A stretch of DNA of 28,830 nucleotides from Nemertoderma westbladi (Eukaryota; Xenacoelomorpha; Nemertodermatida; Nemertodermatidae): the NCBI GenBank assembly GCA_032718475.1, contig JAUCBJ010000353.1, positions 1-28,830 on the forward strand, read 5' to 3'. The notes beneath the pieces are model-generated. The model did no database searches and was not told the origin of the DNA. It saw only the letters and a list, made by a program, of their open reading frames with translations. This document shows positions 1 through 10,495 of this stretch, in pieces. Both the position numbers and the translations under genes were made by a program. Every line of letters starts with the position of its first letter. The stretch's first letter is position 1.

Positions 1-339
1 CGAATAAACCGCATCGGCCATCTTTACTCCGCGCTCGGGAGTCAGCTCTACAGTATCCGGACTACTGGAGCTGTCAGGCCGCTGAGAAATAAGTTCTCGG
101 CTCGAGTGTTGCTGCTGTTTAACAGCTGCTTCTTGGTCCCGCTTGACTTGAGCCAGAGTGCCTATGATAGACCTACGGTGTTCTACTAGCCTAGGGTCTG
201 ACACTACTACTGTAGGGATGACCTTTCTTACAATAGGAGGGGTCTCAGACCTCGGTCTGGGATTCTCTATACTCCTATCTGAGAAACAGACTGTTGTTTC
301 TAGGAGACTATCTGACAGAGTTTGCTTTGTGTCAGCCAT
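1..339 (-). CDS. Gag N-terminus of retroelement copy A (partial, runs off the left edge)
   Basis: The frame is open on the minus strand from ATG at 339-337 to the window edge, 113 codons with no stop. The product aligns with the N-terminus of the gag of copy B (start 13318): both begin with a short Ser/Thr-rich segment containing LSDSLLE, then share the block PTVVVSDPRLVE, RRSIIGT and QVKRDQEAAVKQQQH, followed by an SQRPDSSSS stretch. Relative to B, a basic stretch of about 16 residues (around residues 17-35) is shortened, in frame. Keeping the frame through this and many substitutions suggests past selection on the protein. The function of this N-terminal region is unknown; the gag core of the family lies further downstream, outside the window. 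Confidence 0.8.
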   Translation of the reverse strand, partial: MADTKQTLSDSLLETTVCFSDRSIENPRPRSETPPIVRKVIPTVVVSDPRLVEHRRSIIGTLAQVKRDQEAAVKQQQHSSRELISQRPDSSSSPDTVELTPERGVKMADAVYS

Positions 340-340
340 G

Positions 341-2365
341 TTTGATTGTACAGTTGAATGCCTACTGCTATATTACAGTTAAAGCAAGTCTAGTAATTCA
401 GTATCACTGTTAGCCTAGTAATTAATTACCGATATCGTTACTCCATGTAACGTGATATATATACAATATATTAGAATACCGGTATACACTTATAGTATAT
501 ATAAGTATTATTACAGACTAGGTTTGTCACAGAATACCGGTATATAATTTCAGCACAAATATATAAATATATAATAGGCCTATCGTGAATACCGGTATAC
601 AACTCACACTCATAGTATATATATAAGTATAATTATAGACTAGAATTAATTACAGAATACCGGAATATAATTTCAGCACAAATATATAGAATATATAATA
701 AGCCTATCGTGAATACCGGTATACAGCTTACACTTATAGTGTATATATATAAGTATAATTATAGACTAGAATTAATTACAGAATACCGGTATATAATTTC
801 AGCACAAATATATAGAATATATAATAAGCCTATCGTGAATACCGGTATGTCAATTATTCTAGAATAATTGAATTTCTGAATTTTAGGGGTTACTTAGTTA
901 CTTTACTTTACTTTATTACCGTTATTTAAGCAGTAGTCCAACTGATATTTAGACCTAATTGTTGTATGACAGGCCTACTATTTTATAAATCGGTTTGAGT
1001 TGATTTATAATATATATACCCGTTTAATGGGTTTTTGTCAATATTTGAAATAAATGTTATTATTTCTGGGAAGGAGTCACTGCACAGAAGCTGTACGCTC
1101 TCAGTGAAGTGCTACTTATTGGACACTAAAACAAATAATTCTACTTGCCTAAGTTACTTATTACTACAAATTACGTACAATACGGGGTGAGATTACAATC
1201 TCTAAATAAACACAAAAATTACACGTACGAATTTTTAGGGTAATTTTACAAGAAGTCTACAAACCAGCCTAACAAAGGGTTAGAATATCTGGTTATTACA
1301 AACGGACAGGATACTACGGTATTTGAAAATAATAAAGCAGTAGTAAATATACTGCGTTGTCCAGATAGGAAAAATACCACCGTCTGACGACTTATAGCCG
1401 TAGCGCTATAAGTACTACGTTATGTATCACGGAGTGTTCCTACCTAGAAGTTAATTACCGCGGCCTACCAGAGCCAACGTGCCTATTAACCACTTTACAA
1501 CACAAATATACTGCCTACACACTAATTAACTTCGGAAAGCACTGTACACTAAACCCTAAATTAGGTACAAGTACTTATACAACAAATAATCGCAGTTAAA
1601 ATACTTGTACAGCTAAAAGAACCACGGTATCTGCCGGAGTGACCAAAGCATAAAATCTCCAGTCTTTACCTACGCCAAACAGCCCTGATGTAGTACCGGG
1701 GTTAATTTAACTATAACGGTATATATAACAAGCACAATTACTGTAGGAATAAACTTGGGGTATGAATGTTGCGAATAATCGCATAAACTCTGAATAATAA
1801 ATATTACGCTACCCTTACAGACTACACAAACAAAATACAGACCAAACGCTGGCAGACTACTATCAAGCCTAAATAAACTACAGTATATGCAGACTCCGAA
1901 ATGGTTAGTTAGTATGCGTTCTAACCGAGTAGTACGACTTATTCTTTCGGGGGGATTTACCTTACAGCACTGGATGCCCACCACATTCCTAACTAGTACT
2001 TTATCGGACATACACTCTACACACACTGCAATCTCTTCAGACTCAACAACAGTCAGACAACAGTCCAGCCTACAAATTACCTGTACAATCTGAGCAGGCT
2101 TACACGCCTTCTGCTCAATATTAACCTACAAATAAATAAAACTGACAGAAATAAGTAAACCATACAAAGGAATAAGGGGTGATCAATCCCTAATCCCCTA
2201 ACAGCCTACAATATACAATATATCACAATCGAAATAATACTGGTGTACCTGTACTGCTGTAAGTACCGGTTCGGGTGGTTAGGTAGTTAGGCCTATTGGT
2301 TACCGGTCAACCGGTACTTTTGCCCTTTTATTGCCTACGTGCAATAAAGAAGCTATAACTGTTAT
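341..2365 (-). other. Leader region of retroelement copy A
   Basis: This 2-kb non-coding stretch lies between the 5' LTR and the gag start. It aligns block by block with the leader of copy B (11054-13317), for example the block around 1905-1935 with TAGAACGCATACTAACTAAC on the minus strand. The longest open frame here (1670-2026, minus) is broken by a 1-nt indel in copy B, so I regard the region as non-coding. ACCGGT-type motifs are unusually frequent. Confidence 0.7.
474..850 (-). repeat. Tandem repeat in the leader of copy A, about 3 copies of 113-126 bp
   Basis: The anchor GAATACCGGTAT recurs at 474, 587, 711 and about 837. Between anchors lie AT-rich blocks with TATATA runs and a shared TTTCAGCACAAATATATA segment. 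Copy B has a single unit at the corresponding place (about 13060-13190), so the array expanded in the A lineage. Confidence 0.85.
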
Positions 2366-3523
2366 TGTTCGCGCTTTTAGACCTTTAGCAGTTTAACCTG
2401 CCAAATTTAGGTGTCTTCTAGGTTATAAATCGACTTTAGCCTATGACAAGTATTTGATTCACATAAAACTACATTAGCCGAAGCCAGCCTATGCGCGACC
2501 ATTCACCCGCTGGATTTACCCGGGAGACTGGATTCGGAAGCTCTGACCTTATTGCGGTGTAGGCCTACTGTACTATTCGATTGATCGTTAATATATAATC
2601 TCTGACAAATATTATTCACTTTCGGGAAATATTAACAGTTCCTTTAGGACGTGGCGCTCTAAGTATGTAAACAGAGTTATGACTTACACTAAACACAACG
2701 GGATGGCTAATGATTCACGTATAAAGCGCATTCTTTAGGAGATGCTTTGTTATCTATCACACTCATGCACACTACCGCACAATGCTGCACACCGATCTGC
2801 CGACCTTCACTAATTTTAATCATATATAAGGAGAACAGCAACTGATACATGTAGGGTCTATGAAATAGCATTCAATTCACTCCAAAACCAATATAAGGTA
2901 AGTCGCAATTGCTATCTGTAACCGGTCTCTCTAACCTTCAGTATATCAAGAAGATTGGGGTTTTCTGATTATTTATCGATATTCTCCAAATATAACAATA
3001 TTCCATCAACTGATACAATTAATATCCGACAGTAAAAGCAGTAAAACAATGCGGTGAAAGCATAATGCATATGTACTGAGTTGGTTTGATAACAGTTATA
3101 CGTTTCTATGATCAAAGCCTTCTAATGTTTGGCTAAAGTCTGAAACACAGAATAATTCCACAGCCGGTGTTCTAGGCTTAGGAAAGATACACACTGACTG
3201 AATTGCGTGAGTTTCTATATGCACTGTCCAACACAAAGAAAATCGCTCTGATTGGTCGAGTGAGCCGAACAAAGAAAAAGTTACACGTGGACATATCAGC
3301 TGATAGATGTCGTCATCGGAACTACACTGTATCAACAGTATTTTGGTGTATTGCGACATAAAATCGCTAGTTATGTCCGCTAAAGTACACATACAGAAGA
3401 AATGGCTTTTTATGTCCACTAAAACACCTGTACAGTAAGGAAACGGCTTTTTATGTCCGCTAAAACACCTACAGAGTACTTTGCGGGGGAAAATAACTAG
3501 CTAGATCCGCAAAAGCCTTTACA
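2366..3523 (-). repeat. 5' LTR of retroelement copy A (1158 bp)
   Basis: On the minus strand it starts TGTAAAGGC at 3523 and ends GCGAACA at 2366, the TG...CA form expected of LTRs, and it aligns end to end with the LTRs of copy B. Conserved islands are a CCAATCAGAGCGATTTT box (about 3241-3257), a block AAGGAACTGTTAATATTTCC (about 2627-2646) and a block near 2470-2530 containing GGCTGGCTTCGGCTAATG. The TATA-like stretch of copy B is not conserved here. The adjoining 5 bp outside the LTR, 3524-3528 on the plus strand, read ACCTT and would be one half of a target-site duplication. Confidence 0.85.
3373..3472 (-). repeat. Three direct repeats in the U3 of the copy A LTR
   Basis: The module TTTTAGCGGACATAAAA (minus strand), or a close variant, occurs three times, spaced about 40 bp: near 3373-3391, 3411-3430 and 3450-3470. 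Copy B has two versions in its LTRs (9949-9970 and 9986-10004). Their position upstream of the CCAAT box and their change in copy number fit enhancer-type U3 repeats; that role is inferred. Confidence 0.6.
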
Positions 3524-3528
3524 ACCTT

Positions 3529-4995
3529 TAAGTATAATTATTTAAATCTTATACTAGAAAATAATTAATATCCTTTAAGGAGGCAGGTTGAAATTGATGT
3601 TGTTACCCTAATCAACTTAATTAACTATTTAACTGCTATTATCTTAGCTTCTCGAAGGCCACGCGAAAATTCAACTTGGAAAATTTCTAAACTTTGGCCA
3701 GACTACATGTGTACCAAGGTTGGTTAAATTTCATTAACATTTGGCTGAGGTATTGACGTTTAAAATTGGACACAACAGACACACCGATTGAGTTAGTGGT
3801 ACCTGTATGCTAAGCTCGCTTACTTTCGTCACCCGCCCTACATTAATAGGATAAATTGAATTCCAGTTTTGGTAGAGAAATTATTGAAGGGCAATAAGTA
3901 TAAAAAATATCGGACATTTTGTATCGATGTTATATTTGTGGATTTCATCCCCAGAAGGCGGGGAGGGGGGGGGGGGTGTGGGGGGGGGGGGGGGGGTGGG
4001 AGTATGCTGCGGTATCCACAAACCACCTCCGCTATTACTGGTGGAGGAACGCGTTACAGAACAATCGCATTTAATTATTGTTACTAAATGTTAATCAATA
4101 TCCAATTGACACCTCGACAAAATGTGTTAATTTGCGGGATATTTGAATCCAATAATTTGTTTTGTTGAGTTTGAAAACTTTTATTTTGTTACATTGTAAA
4201 ACTAATTTCCATAAAAGGACATTTATGTGAAATTATAATTAATATGCAAGCATTTTCTTGACAGATTGATAGGCCATAAACGGTTTAGTAAGTTTGATGT
4301 TAATTTTAGCAGCTGCGGTGATCAATAACATATTAAACCTACAAACAAAAAAAGTCAGCCAACGAGACAACTTTCCATCAGGAAAAACAAACACTCATGA
4401 AGGAATTCTGGCACTCTCGTCACCGTAGTTACCATTAAACAGTAATTAATTTCACTGAGTTCGACCCCATCCCATAGTAATCTAGCTATCTAACTTACGG
4501 CTCATATTCACAACGCAATGGTTCCGAGCTACTGTGCAACTCACAAGTTTAAGGGAAGAATGGCGACCTAACCAAAAGATATATACCAGCATATACCAGT
4601 ACAGTATAAGTCGTATTTATTATCATGCGTTAGACAATAAATTGTTTGCGTTCACTTGCCTACCCGTTAGTCACCTTTAAGATGGGGTTTTAATTATTTA
4701 ATACAGTAATCAACGTACATTTGTCAGCATAGGGTTATCTAACGAAAGTTCCGAAATACATTTGGGCAGAAAATTTAAAGTCAGAAATATAGTCCGCCGC
4801 TTAGTCATTTTAATGAAATGTTAATTTCCCTCATTTGTTAATCATCTCAACCCAATCCCGCTGCCATACACCATCTCCTGTAAGATAGAAGAGTTTCTTA
4901 ATTCCTTCTCGATGAATGAATGAATCGCATGAAAAAGTTCAACCTTCCCGTTTCCAGCTGCGCAGCTGGGTTAGACCTTACTGTAGCTTAGTCAC
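3529..4995. other. Intergenic AT-rich DNA, no gene seen
   Basis: I see no convincing coding region. The open frames near 3838-4087 are produced by the G-run. The stretch holds the poly-G tract at 3958-4000, a perfect 16-bp palindrome CCAGCTGCGCAGCTGG at 4954-4969 and a short TGAA repeat near 4914-4924. Confidence 0.6.
3958..4000 (+). repeat. Poly-G tract with G-quadruplex potential
   Basis: About 40 bases are almost only G, interrupted by single A or T bases. More than four runs of three or more G on one strand make a G-quadruplex possible. The exact length is uncertain because homopolymers are error-prone in sequencing. Confidence 0.85.
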
Positions 4996-5028
4996 TCACA
5001 ACACATTTACACTTTTAACTTTCTGCAA

Positions 5029-5618
5029 AAAACATTTTTGGTGAGATTTTGCCGCACTGTAAAACATTTTGGCGAAAGTTTGCCGCACTGTAAAACATTT
5101 TGGCAAGATTTTACCGCACTGTAAAACATTTTGGCGAGATTTTGCCGCACTGTAAAACATTTTGGCGAGATTTTGCCGCACTGTAAAACATTTTGGCGAG
5201 ATTTTGCCGCACTGTAAAACATTTTGGCGAAATTTTGCCGCACTGTAAAACATTTTGGCGAGATTTTGCCGCACTGTAAAACATTTTGGCGAAATTTTGC
5301 CGCACTGTAAAACATTTTGGGGAGATTTTGCCGCACTGTAAAACATTTTGGCAAGATTTTGCCGCACTGTAAAACATTTTGGCGAGATTTTGCCGCACTG
5401 TAAAACATTTTGGCGAAATTTTGCCGCACTGTAAAACATTTTGGCAAGATTTTGCCGCACTGTAAAACATTTTGGCGAGATTTTGCCGCACTGTAAAACA
5501 TTTTGGCGAGATTTTGCCGCACTGTAAAACATTTTGGCGAGATTTTGCCGCACTGTAAAACATTTTGGCGAGATTTTGCCGCACTGTAAAACATTTTGGC
5601 GAGATTTTGCCGCACTGT
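5029..5618. repeat. 31-bp minisatellite, 19 copies
   Basis: A 31-bp unit (core GATTTTGCCGCACTGTAAAA followed by CATTTTGGCGA) repeats head to tail 19 times, counted on its CCGCACTGT segment. Variation is confined mostly to a few positions after TTTTGG (GCGAGA, GCGAAA, GCAAGA, GGGAGA); units 1-3 at the left edge are the most divergent. There is no spacer/repeat alternation, so it is not a CRISPR array. Because 31 is one more than a multiple of 3 and the unit has no stop in any minus-strand frame, three overlapping open frames encode the same 31-residue periodic peptide. These are by-products of the repeat unless transcription is shown. Confidence 0.97.
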
Positions 5619-5973
5619 TTTTAAACAAATGTGGGGTTTTGTGGAACTGTAAAAAAATCAAAGCTGTCAATTGCGCAAATTATTACAATTTATAAACTTA
5701 CAAAATGAAATAATAATTATTAATAGTAATAATTATTCAAAACTAATTAAATGACAAAATCAATTTAATTACCGAGGAAAATAATTATATTATCTAATCG
5801 GAGTGAAGACCAAGTGAATTAGAGCAACTAGACAGCGGGTCTACGTGGTAGTGCTACTATATTTAACGCCGTGAAATAAAGTACTTAGTATTCTTAAATC
5901 ATGATGAACCGCCAATGAAGCACCGAAAGCCGCTAGGAAATATTTGAAATAATCGCGATTTAATTAAAAAGAC

Positions 5974-6063
5974 TGCGACTGGAATATTTGCCTCCCTTAG
6001 GCTCTTATTGGTTGGATTTGCGACTGGAATATTTGCCTCCCTTAGGCTCTTAATGGTTCGATT
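5974..6063. repeat. 45-bp direct tandem duplication
   Basis: TGCGACTGGAATATTTGCCT begins at 5974 and again at 6019, and both copies continue CCCTTAGGCTCTTA then TGGTT. The copies differ at only a few positions, so the duplication is recent. Confidence 0.9.
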
Positions 6064-7044
6064 TTTCATACTATTCCCAAATATCGGATAAATATTAATT
6101 AAAAATATAAACCGATTTTAATTATGTAAATATAATTGCAGTTTTACTATAATACAAAAACTAACTGCATCGTTACGGTACATTAATAATTATTTACATA
6201 AATCAGTGGAAAGCAGCCCTTTTCAGCGTTATACCCCGAAAATATTTACATAAATAAACGGGTGGATTAAATTCCGAAAGAATTTAGATATGTTTCACAC
6301 AAATATCGAAAGATGTTTGTAATATTGCAACTGAACGATTAATTAATCACCTTAATATTGATATGTTCATGAATTCATATCCATTTACGGAACGAATTGC
6401 ATTTATTGGCGCTAATTAAAATGTTGGTTGCACAGTGCACACCTACTTACAGGGTTCACAGGACAGAGGTTTAGTTGAGCCAATGAGAACGCAATATACC
6501 AGCGGCGGCCCCTCTCAGCGAATAAACCGCGCCAATTCAAATCAACCGCGATGATTTAGGTACTTTATTGGCAGCCCGCGCTCATTGGTAAGGAATGTAA
6601 ATATTTCGCTTTCGCAAACTTTAATTTTATTGTATCTTTCCCAGTAAAAGACTCACAGTTACAACCAGATTTAACAACTGCACTTAATAAACAAGCAGAG
6701 AGTTTAGGACACAATAAATTATTTTATACTACTAATATCTGTGATACAAAACAAGAATACACGTCATAATCAAAGCAAAAAGATTTAAGTACTTTACTAG
6801 ACCTTATAGTTTCATAATAAGTAAAAGTTGTTAAAAAATAATAACAAAAATGTTATTAATAAATAGAGGGAACCACTGATTACCACAAAGACACACCAGC
6901 AATACTTAATTAGTTACACGAACGAAGGTATTGAGGGAAAACAAATAAACAACGAGGATCAGGATACTGTAAAGTAGTTCGTAACAAGTTAATTCTTCAA
7001 CAAAACTGTCGCAGATATAAAATCTTTCCAATGATATAATGTGT

Positions 7045-7050
7045 TTTATT
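7045..7050 (-). promoter_or_regulatory. Candidate poly(A) signal of the PDP gene
   Basis: AATAAA on the minus strand lies about 100 nt downstream of the PDP stop codon. It is the first canonical hexamer in the expected direction. The cleavage site is not established. Confidence 0.45.
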
Positions 7051-7152
7051 TCACTTGTTTTACTTTGTGTGTTTTTGTGGTAATTAGAAGTTTTCATACA
7101 AATTTAATTTCAAAATAATTTATAAGGAATTAAAAACAAAATGAGGAAAAAT

Positions 7153-8595
7153 TTAATCGCCGTTAAAAAACACGACAGTGGCGGTTATATCGTCTCGACT
7201 CCACCGAACTAGATCGGTCGGTAGGTTGAGCAACTCGGCGACTCGGGTGGACCTGTAGACGCCGTCCTCCGACTGGCCGAGAGCCTGACGGATGAGATGG
7301 GTGGCCGCGTTGCGTTCCTCCCCGCGGCGGTTCAGCACCCGCACCCGATCGATCAACCGGTTGTTAACCTCCCCGATAGTCAGCCCGTCCGGCCGGAACT
7401 CCGTCTGGCCCTGCCCCTCCAGGAACTCCCCGACCAACTGGACCGCCCGCTCGCCGCTCATAAACTCCCACAAACCGTCGGACGCGATCACTAGGAACTT
7501 ATCCCGGGATCCCACTTCGATCTCGCTGATCTCCGGGGTCGCCGTTAGATACGGCGGGGTGTGGTAGTTGCTAGGCACCAACCCGTTGGTATTCAACGCC
7601 GCTTGGATCCCTAGCAACGTGGATTTACTCCACTTATACTTGACATCCCCAAAGGACCTTAAAGGCGCCAACTGCCCTAACAACCTCCCGTTCTTTATCA
7701 ACGTGCTTTCTTCGTTCGGGTGGTCCAGTTGGAGGCGGTTGACTTCATCCCGATTCTCGGCGTTGTGATCCCGAGTTAATCCGGTGGCCACCCACCCGCC
7801 GTCCTCCGTACGGGAACCCAGTACCGCCCTGCAGTCGCCCACATTGCCGACATGCAGACGACCCGACTCGGTCGCTAACACGATACAAGCGCAGCTTCCC
7901 GAGTAGGCCGTCTTCAAGTAGTCGATGTTAAAGTTTCCCGATTCGTTGGGCGTCGCTTCCGAACTAATATCGGCGTCCAACGAATCTACTGCAGCGAGGA
8001 TCGAGTTGGAATGCGAGTCAGGTTGTTCGGAGTCGATTCGCTCTACTAAACGACGAATTAAACTCTCTAGAAATACCGTTGAATGTTTTATATCGTAGAA
8101 TTCTCGCGGGTGTATAAAGTCCTTTATCAGTAGGTTGTGCAGATCCGATAAATGAAAGTGTTTACTTATTTCTCTGTGGATTTCCTTTAGTCGACTCCTC
8201 GGCAGGAGAGACAGAGCGATATAAGCGAATAATCGTTCGGAGACAGTTTGAGCGCAACCCCAACCTCCATGCCCATCGAACACGCCGAATAAATAATCGT
8301 TAGAGTCGAGCAAGGCGGCCTCCCTGCGTCGGTCCTCGATTGGGTTGTTGGCGGCGAGTTGGTTGGAATGGAAACCCGCCACAATCCCGGGGGATCCAGT
8401 GACCTCCTCGCATTCGTTGGAGCGAAGGATTTTGGATATTTGATCGGATGTGAGTTGGTTGCGAACGACGCTCTGTTTGGATTGGAAATGAGAGATTCGG
8501 GATCGCTGGTGTTGGAACAGACGCGGCGACGTTTTTAATAGGGGCTTCGAAAAATAGTTTAACATTAGAGAATTAATTTGAGCGATCTGTAGCAT
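7153..8595 (-). CDS. PDP1: Pyruvate dehydrogenase phosphatase catalytic subunit (PP2C family, mitochondrial)
   Basis: This 480-residue protein dephosphorylates the E1-alpha subunit of pyruvate dehydrogenase in the mitochondrial matrix, reactivating the complex; the reaction is known for the family. Seen here: a basic, Ser-rich N-terminus without acidic residues up to about residue 50, fitting a matrix-targeting peptide; the PDP hallmark FHSNQLAANNPIEDRR at 75-90; GVFDGHGG at 104-111 (metal-binding Asp107); GSCACIVL at 233-240; VGNVGDCRAVLG at 249-260; LRSFGDVKYKWS at 312-323, typical of PDP; ASDGLWEFMS at 371-380 (Asp373); RDDITATVVFFN at 467-478. All PP2C metal-binding acidic positions appear present. 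The length is a little short of vertebrate PDP1/PDP2 (about 530). It is a single open exon, as in vertebrate PDPs, and GC-richer than its surroundings. The symbol denotes the PDP1/PDP2 clade; which paralogue cannot be told. Confidence 0.95.
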   Translation of the reverse strand: MLQIAQINSLMLNYFSKPLLKTSPRLFQHQRSRISHFQSKQSVVRNQLTSDQISKILRSNECEEVTGSPGIVAGFHSNQLAANNPIEDRRREAALLDSNDYLFGVFDGHGGWGCAQTVSERLFAYIALSLLPRSRLKEIHREISKHFHLSDLHNLLIKDFIHPREFYDIKHSTVFLESLIRRLVERIDSEQPDSHSNSILAAVDSLDADISSEATPNESGNFNIDYLKTAYSGSCACIVLATESGRLHVGNVGDCRAVLGSRTEDGGWVATGLTRDHNAENRDEVNRLQLDHPNEESTLIKNGRLLGQLAPLRSFGDVKYKWSKSTLLGIQAALNTNGLVPSNYHTPPYLTATPEISEIEVGSRDKFLVIASDGLWEFMSGERAVQLVGEFLEGQGQTEFRPDGLTIGEVNNRLIDRVRVLNRRGEERNAATHLIRQALGQSEDGVYRSTRVAELLNLPTDLVRWSRDDITATVVFFNGD

Positions 8596-9813
8596 AGTGC
8601 TGTTGATCCTCCCCAGTTCGTAAGCTCTAAGTGCTAAGGGCTGAAGGGTAGGTTAGCAGCTCGGCCTACTGCTGTACTGCTTTACTGCAGTAGTACTGGT
8701 ACCGCGCGAGAAGAGATTCAAGCAGTCAGGCAGTACTGGAGGTGAATATTCGTCACCTTCAATAGTTCAAGGCAGCAAGGCGGAGTAGTGGTGGTTGCAT
8801 TGAATTCCTGAATTCACATCCATCCGGAGGTCGCGTGTTCGATCCAAGCAAGGGGTCGGGCCGGGCCGCGTATTCCCAATCCTTACACTAGTAGGAACAC
8901 ATCTTGAATTGACGCTTGGGATTGGTTAATGAGCTATATTTTGATTGGTCGTTGAAATCATGTAAGGAATGGAGAGAGGGGGTCGAACTACAGTAGTGTA
9001 AGGAGTTTATACTCTGTTGATAGGTAGAAAGTGTTCCAAACGCTGTAAGGAATGGAGAAAGAGGGTGAAATCATGTAAGGATTATCTGCCTATTAAACGG
9101 TTCATTGTCAGGTAACAGTAAAAATATATACGAATAACAATATACAGTAAATTTATTCAGTGATATCGTTGTATAAGGAATCGTTTTACAGAGCATTCTC
9201 CATGATTTTTCTGATGGTGATGGAAGAGATTGTAATAATAGAGTAGCTTTATTGATAGTATTTACGATTTAAATTTATTAATTTGATGTTCATATTTAAA
9301 AGCATTTCACAATTTGTAAACATAAATATTCCAATGAAATAAACTCTTAATTTTTCAAATGATGTTTAGTATTTGTTCGATTTACATTTATGTTTATCGA
9401 CAGGTTTCTGCGGCGCTTTTTAGCGCGTTAAGACATATCAAGTACCATCAGGTCAGCCAGCAGGCATCTGTTTACTTCTTCTTGTAAGAGCTACTCGTCG
9501 GCGCGCTAGTGCAGTTGGCTGTACACGAATAGCAAATAGACTATTCCTAAGCAAACCTACAGTGTAACACTTGAACTCTGTGTAAAAAGGAATGTATCCC
9601 TACAGTAGACCCTAGTAGTCAATGTTCCAATTGTTTCAGCACTAGCAAACCAGGCGCTCTTACGCGCGTCTGGGGGCCAACTAACAATATAATAATATGT
9701 TCGCAATAAATTATTAAAAAGGCAATTTGTCAAGCGCTCAACTGCAGATGTACACTACTGTATAACTAAAAAGTCATTCAGGTTGCCAGATTTCCCAGGA
9801 ACTTACTGTAATA
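8596..9813. other. Upstream region of the PDP gene, with a dispersed repeat
   Basis: Next to the PDP start lies a region rich in CAGTA-type motifs (about 8660-8740), which probably holds the 5' UTR and promoter; no clear TATA box is visible. Beyond it lies the 230-bp dispersed repeat (8853-9084), then AT-rich DNA without recognisable features up to the target-site duplication of retroelement copy B. Confidence 0.5.
8853..9084 (+). repeat. Dispersed 230-bp repeat, plus-oriented copy (possible SINE-like element)
   Basis: The stretch from the GGGCCGGGCC block to ATCATGTAAGGATTAT is matched, inverted, at 22012-22238. Shared pieces include GCTTGGGATTGGTTAAT, GTGTTCCAAACGCTG and AAATCATGTAAGGAATGGAG (the last also repeated internally). 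Just upstream, GTGTTCGATCC at about 8836-8846 resembles a tRNA/Pol III B-box, which hints at a tRNA-derived SINE. The A-box match near 8780 is weak, so the class stays uncertain. Confidence 0.65.
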
Positions 9814-9818
9814 GACAT
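9814..9818 (+). repeat. Target-site duplication GACAT, left copy
   Basis: The 5 bp just before the 5' LTR are identical to the 5 bp just after the 3' LTR (21524-21528). A 5-bp duplication is usual for BEL/Pao and gypsy integrases. Confidence 0.9.
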
Positions 9819-10486
9819 TGTAAAAGCTTCTGTGGGATATAACTGGCCCCTTTTGCTTCGCAATCCAGTTTCCCCCCAGGCGCTGGAATACTCTAAAAAG
9901 GTTCTCAAACTGTATATATATTCCCCTCGCCCGCAAGGTACCGTTACAGGTGTTTTAACGGACATAAAAGTCATTCTGCTATATACGTGTTTTGGCGGAC
10001 ATGGTAAGGCAAAAAACCTGTAATGCACCAACTACCTTTCATAGCTTAGCCGTGATGATTCATATTACGACATCTAACAGCTGGTTGCTGACATGGAAAC
10101 AGCCATTGGACGCACGGTTCTTTGTTTGGCTTGAGCCAATCAGAGCGATTTTTCCTGTCGACGTGTAGCTTTTCAGCCGATCATAAGGAGAGTGTTCAGT
10201 CTTACTGCTTTTACTTGATACTTTGTTGTTATTGCTGTCTAAGCCAGAAACACCGGCTTTTTGGTAAGAACTCTAGTAAACTGCTTAGATTATAGAAAGT
10301 ATAACTGTTACCGGCGGTGTTACCTCACTTAATTTAACTGCACTAATCATATTGTTTGTACTGCTATTTACCGTCAGTTATTAATTGTATCTATTTGTTG
10401 ATGGAAATATTGCTCTTTGGAGAATACGGATAAATCACCCAAAAATTCCCAATTTTCTTGATACACTACAGGTTAGAGAGGCGGGC

Positions 10487-10495
10487 TATATATAA
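10487..10495 (+). promoter_or_regulatory. TATA-like box in the 5' LTR
   Basis: TATATATAA lies in a GC-richer context (GGGC just upstream), about 350 bp after the CCAAT box and 370 bp before AATAAA. It is repeated in the 3' LTR at 20957-20965. Copy A lacks it at the aligned position, so its use as the core promoter is inferred, not certain. Confidence 0.45.

Larger units (their letters stand above)
1..3523 (-). mobile_element. LTR retroelement copy A (BEL/Pao-like), 5' part only
   Basis: Read on the minus strand, this stretch holds a 5' LTR (3523 down to 2366), a 2-kb untranslated leader (2365-340) and the first 113 codons of a gag ORF, which runs off the left edge. Assignment rests on collinear similarity with the complete element at 9819-21523: the LTR start (TGTAAA), the LTR end (GCGAACA), the leader blocks and the gag N-terminus all align in the same order. 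Identity is clearly below that between the two LTRs of copy B, with many substitutions and indels, so A is an older or different subfamily member. It lies head to head with copy B, and the two 5' ends are 6.3 kb apart. The 3' half and second LTR lie outside the window, so the target-site duplication and coding capacity cannot be judged. Confidence 0.88.
5671..7152. other. AT-rich intergenic DNA downstream of the PDP gene
   Basis: No gene is recognised. It contains a 45-bp tandem duplication (5974-6063), a TTTACATAAAT motif twice (about 6192-6202 and 6245-6255), and a GC-richer island near 6479-6590 with two CCAATGAG motifs in opposite orientation. The last 100 bases next to the PDP stop codon probably form the 3' UTR of that gene. 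Confidence 0.55.

Noticed and set aside
1670-2026. 118-codon minus-strand open frame in the leader of copy A
   Set aside because: The aligned leader of copy B shifts frame by a 1-nt indel and has stops, so the frame is not conserved.
3096-3419. 107-codon open frame in LTR A
   Set aside because: It lies within the LTR across the CCAAT and direct-repeat region; the aligned part of LTR B is not open in this frame.
3838-4087. Pro-rich or Gly-rich small proteins on both strands
   Set aside because: They arise from the poly-G tract and have no coding features outside it.
5029-5618. CRISPR-like array
   Set aside because: Units follow each other directly with no unique spacers, and the genome is eukaryotic; it is a minisatellite.
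7292-8384. Open frames on both strands overlapping the PDP gene
   Set aside because: They are shadows caused by the GC-rich coding sequence; the PDP frame has all family motifs.
8780-8850. A tRNA gene
   Set aside because: Only a B-box-like GTTCGATCC is visible; no cloverleaf with acceptor and anticodon stems can be drawn, so a SINE head is the more that can be said.
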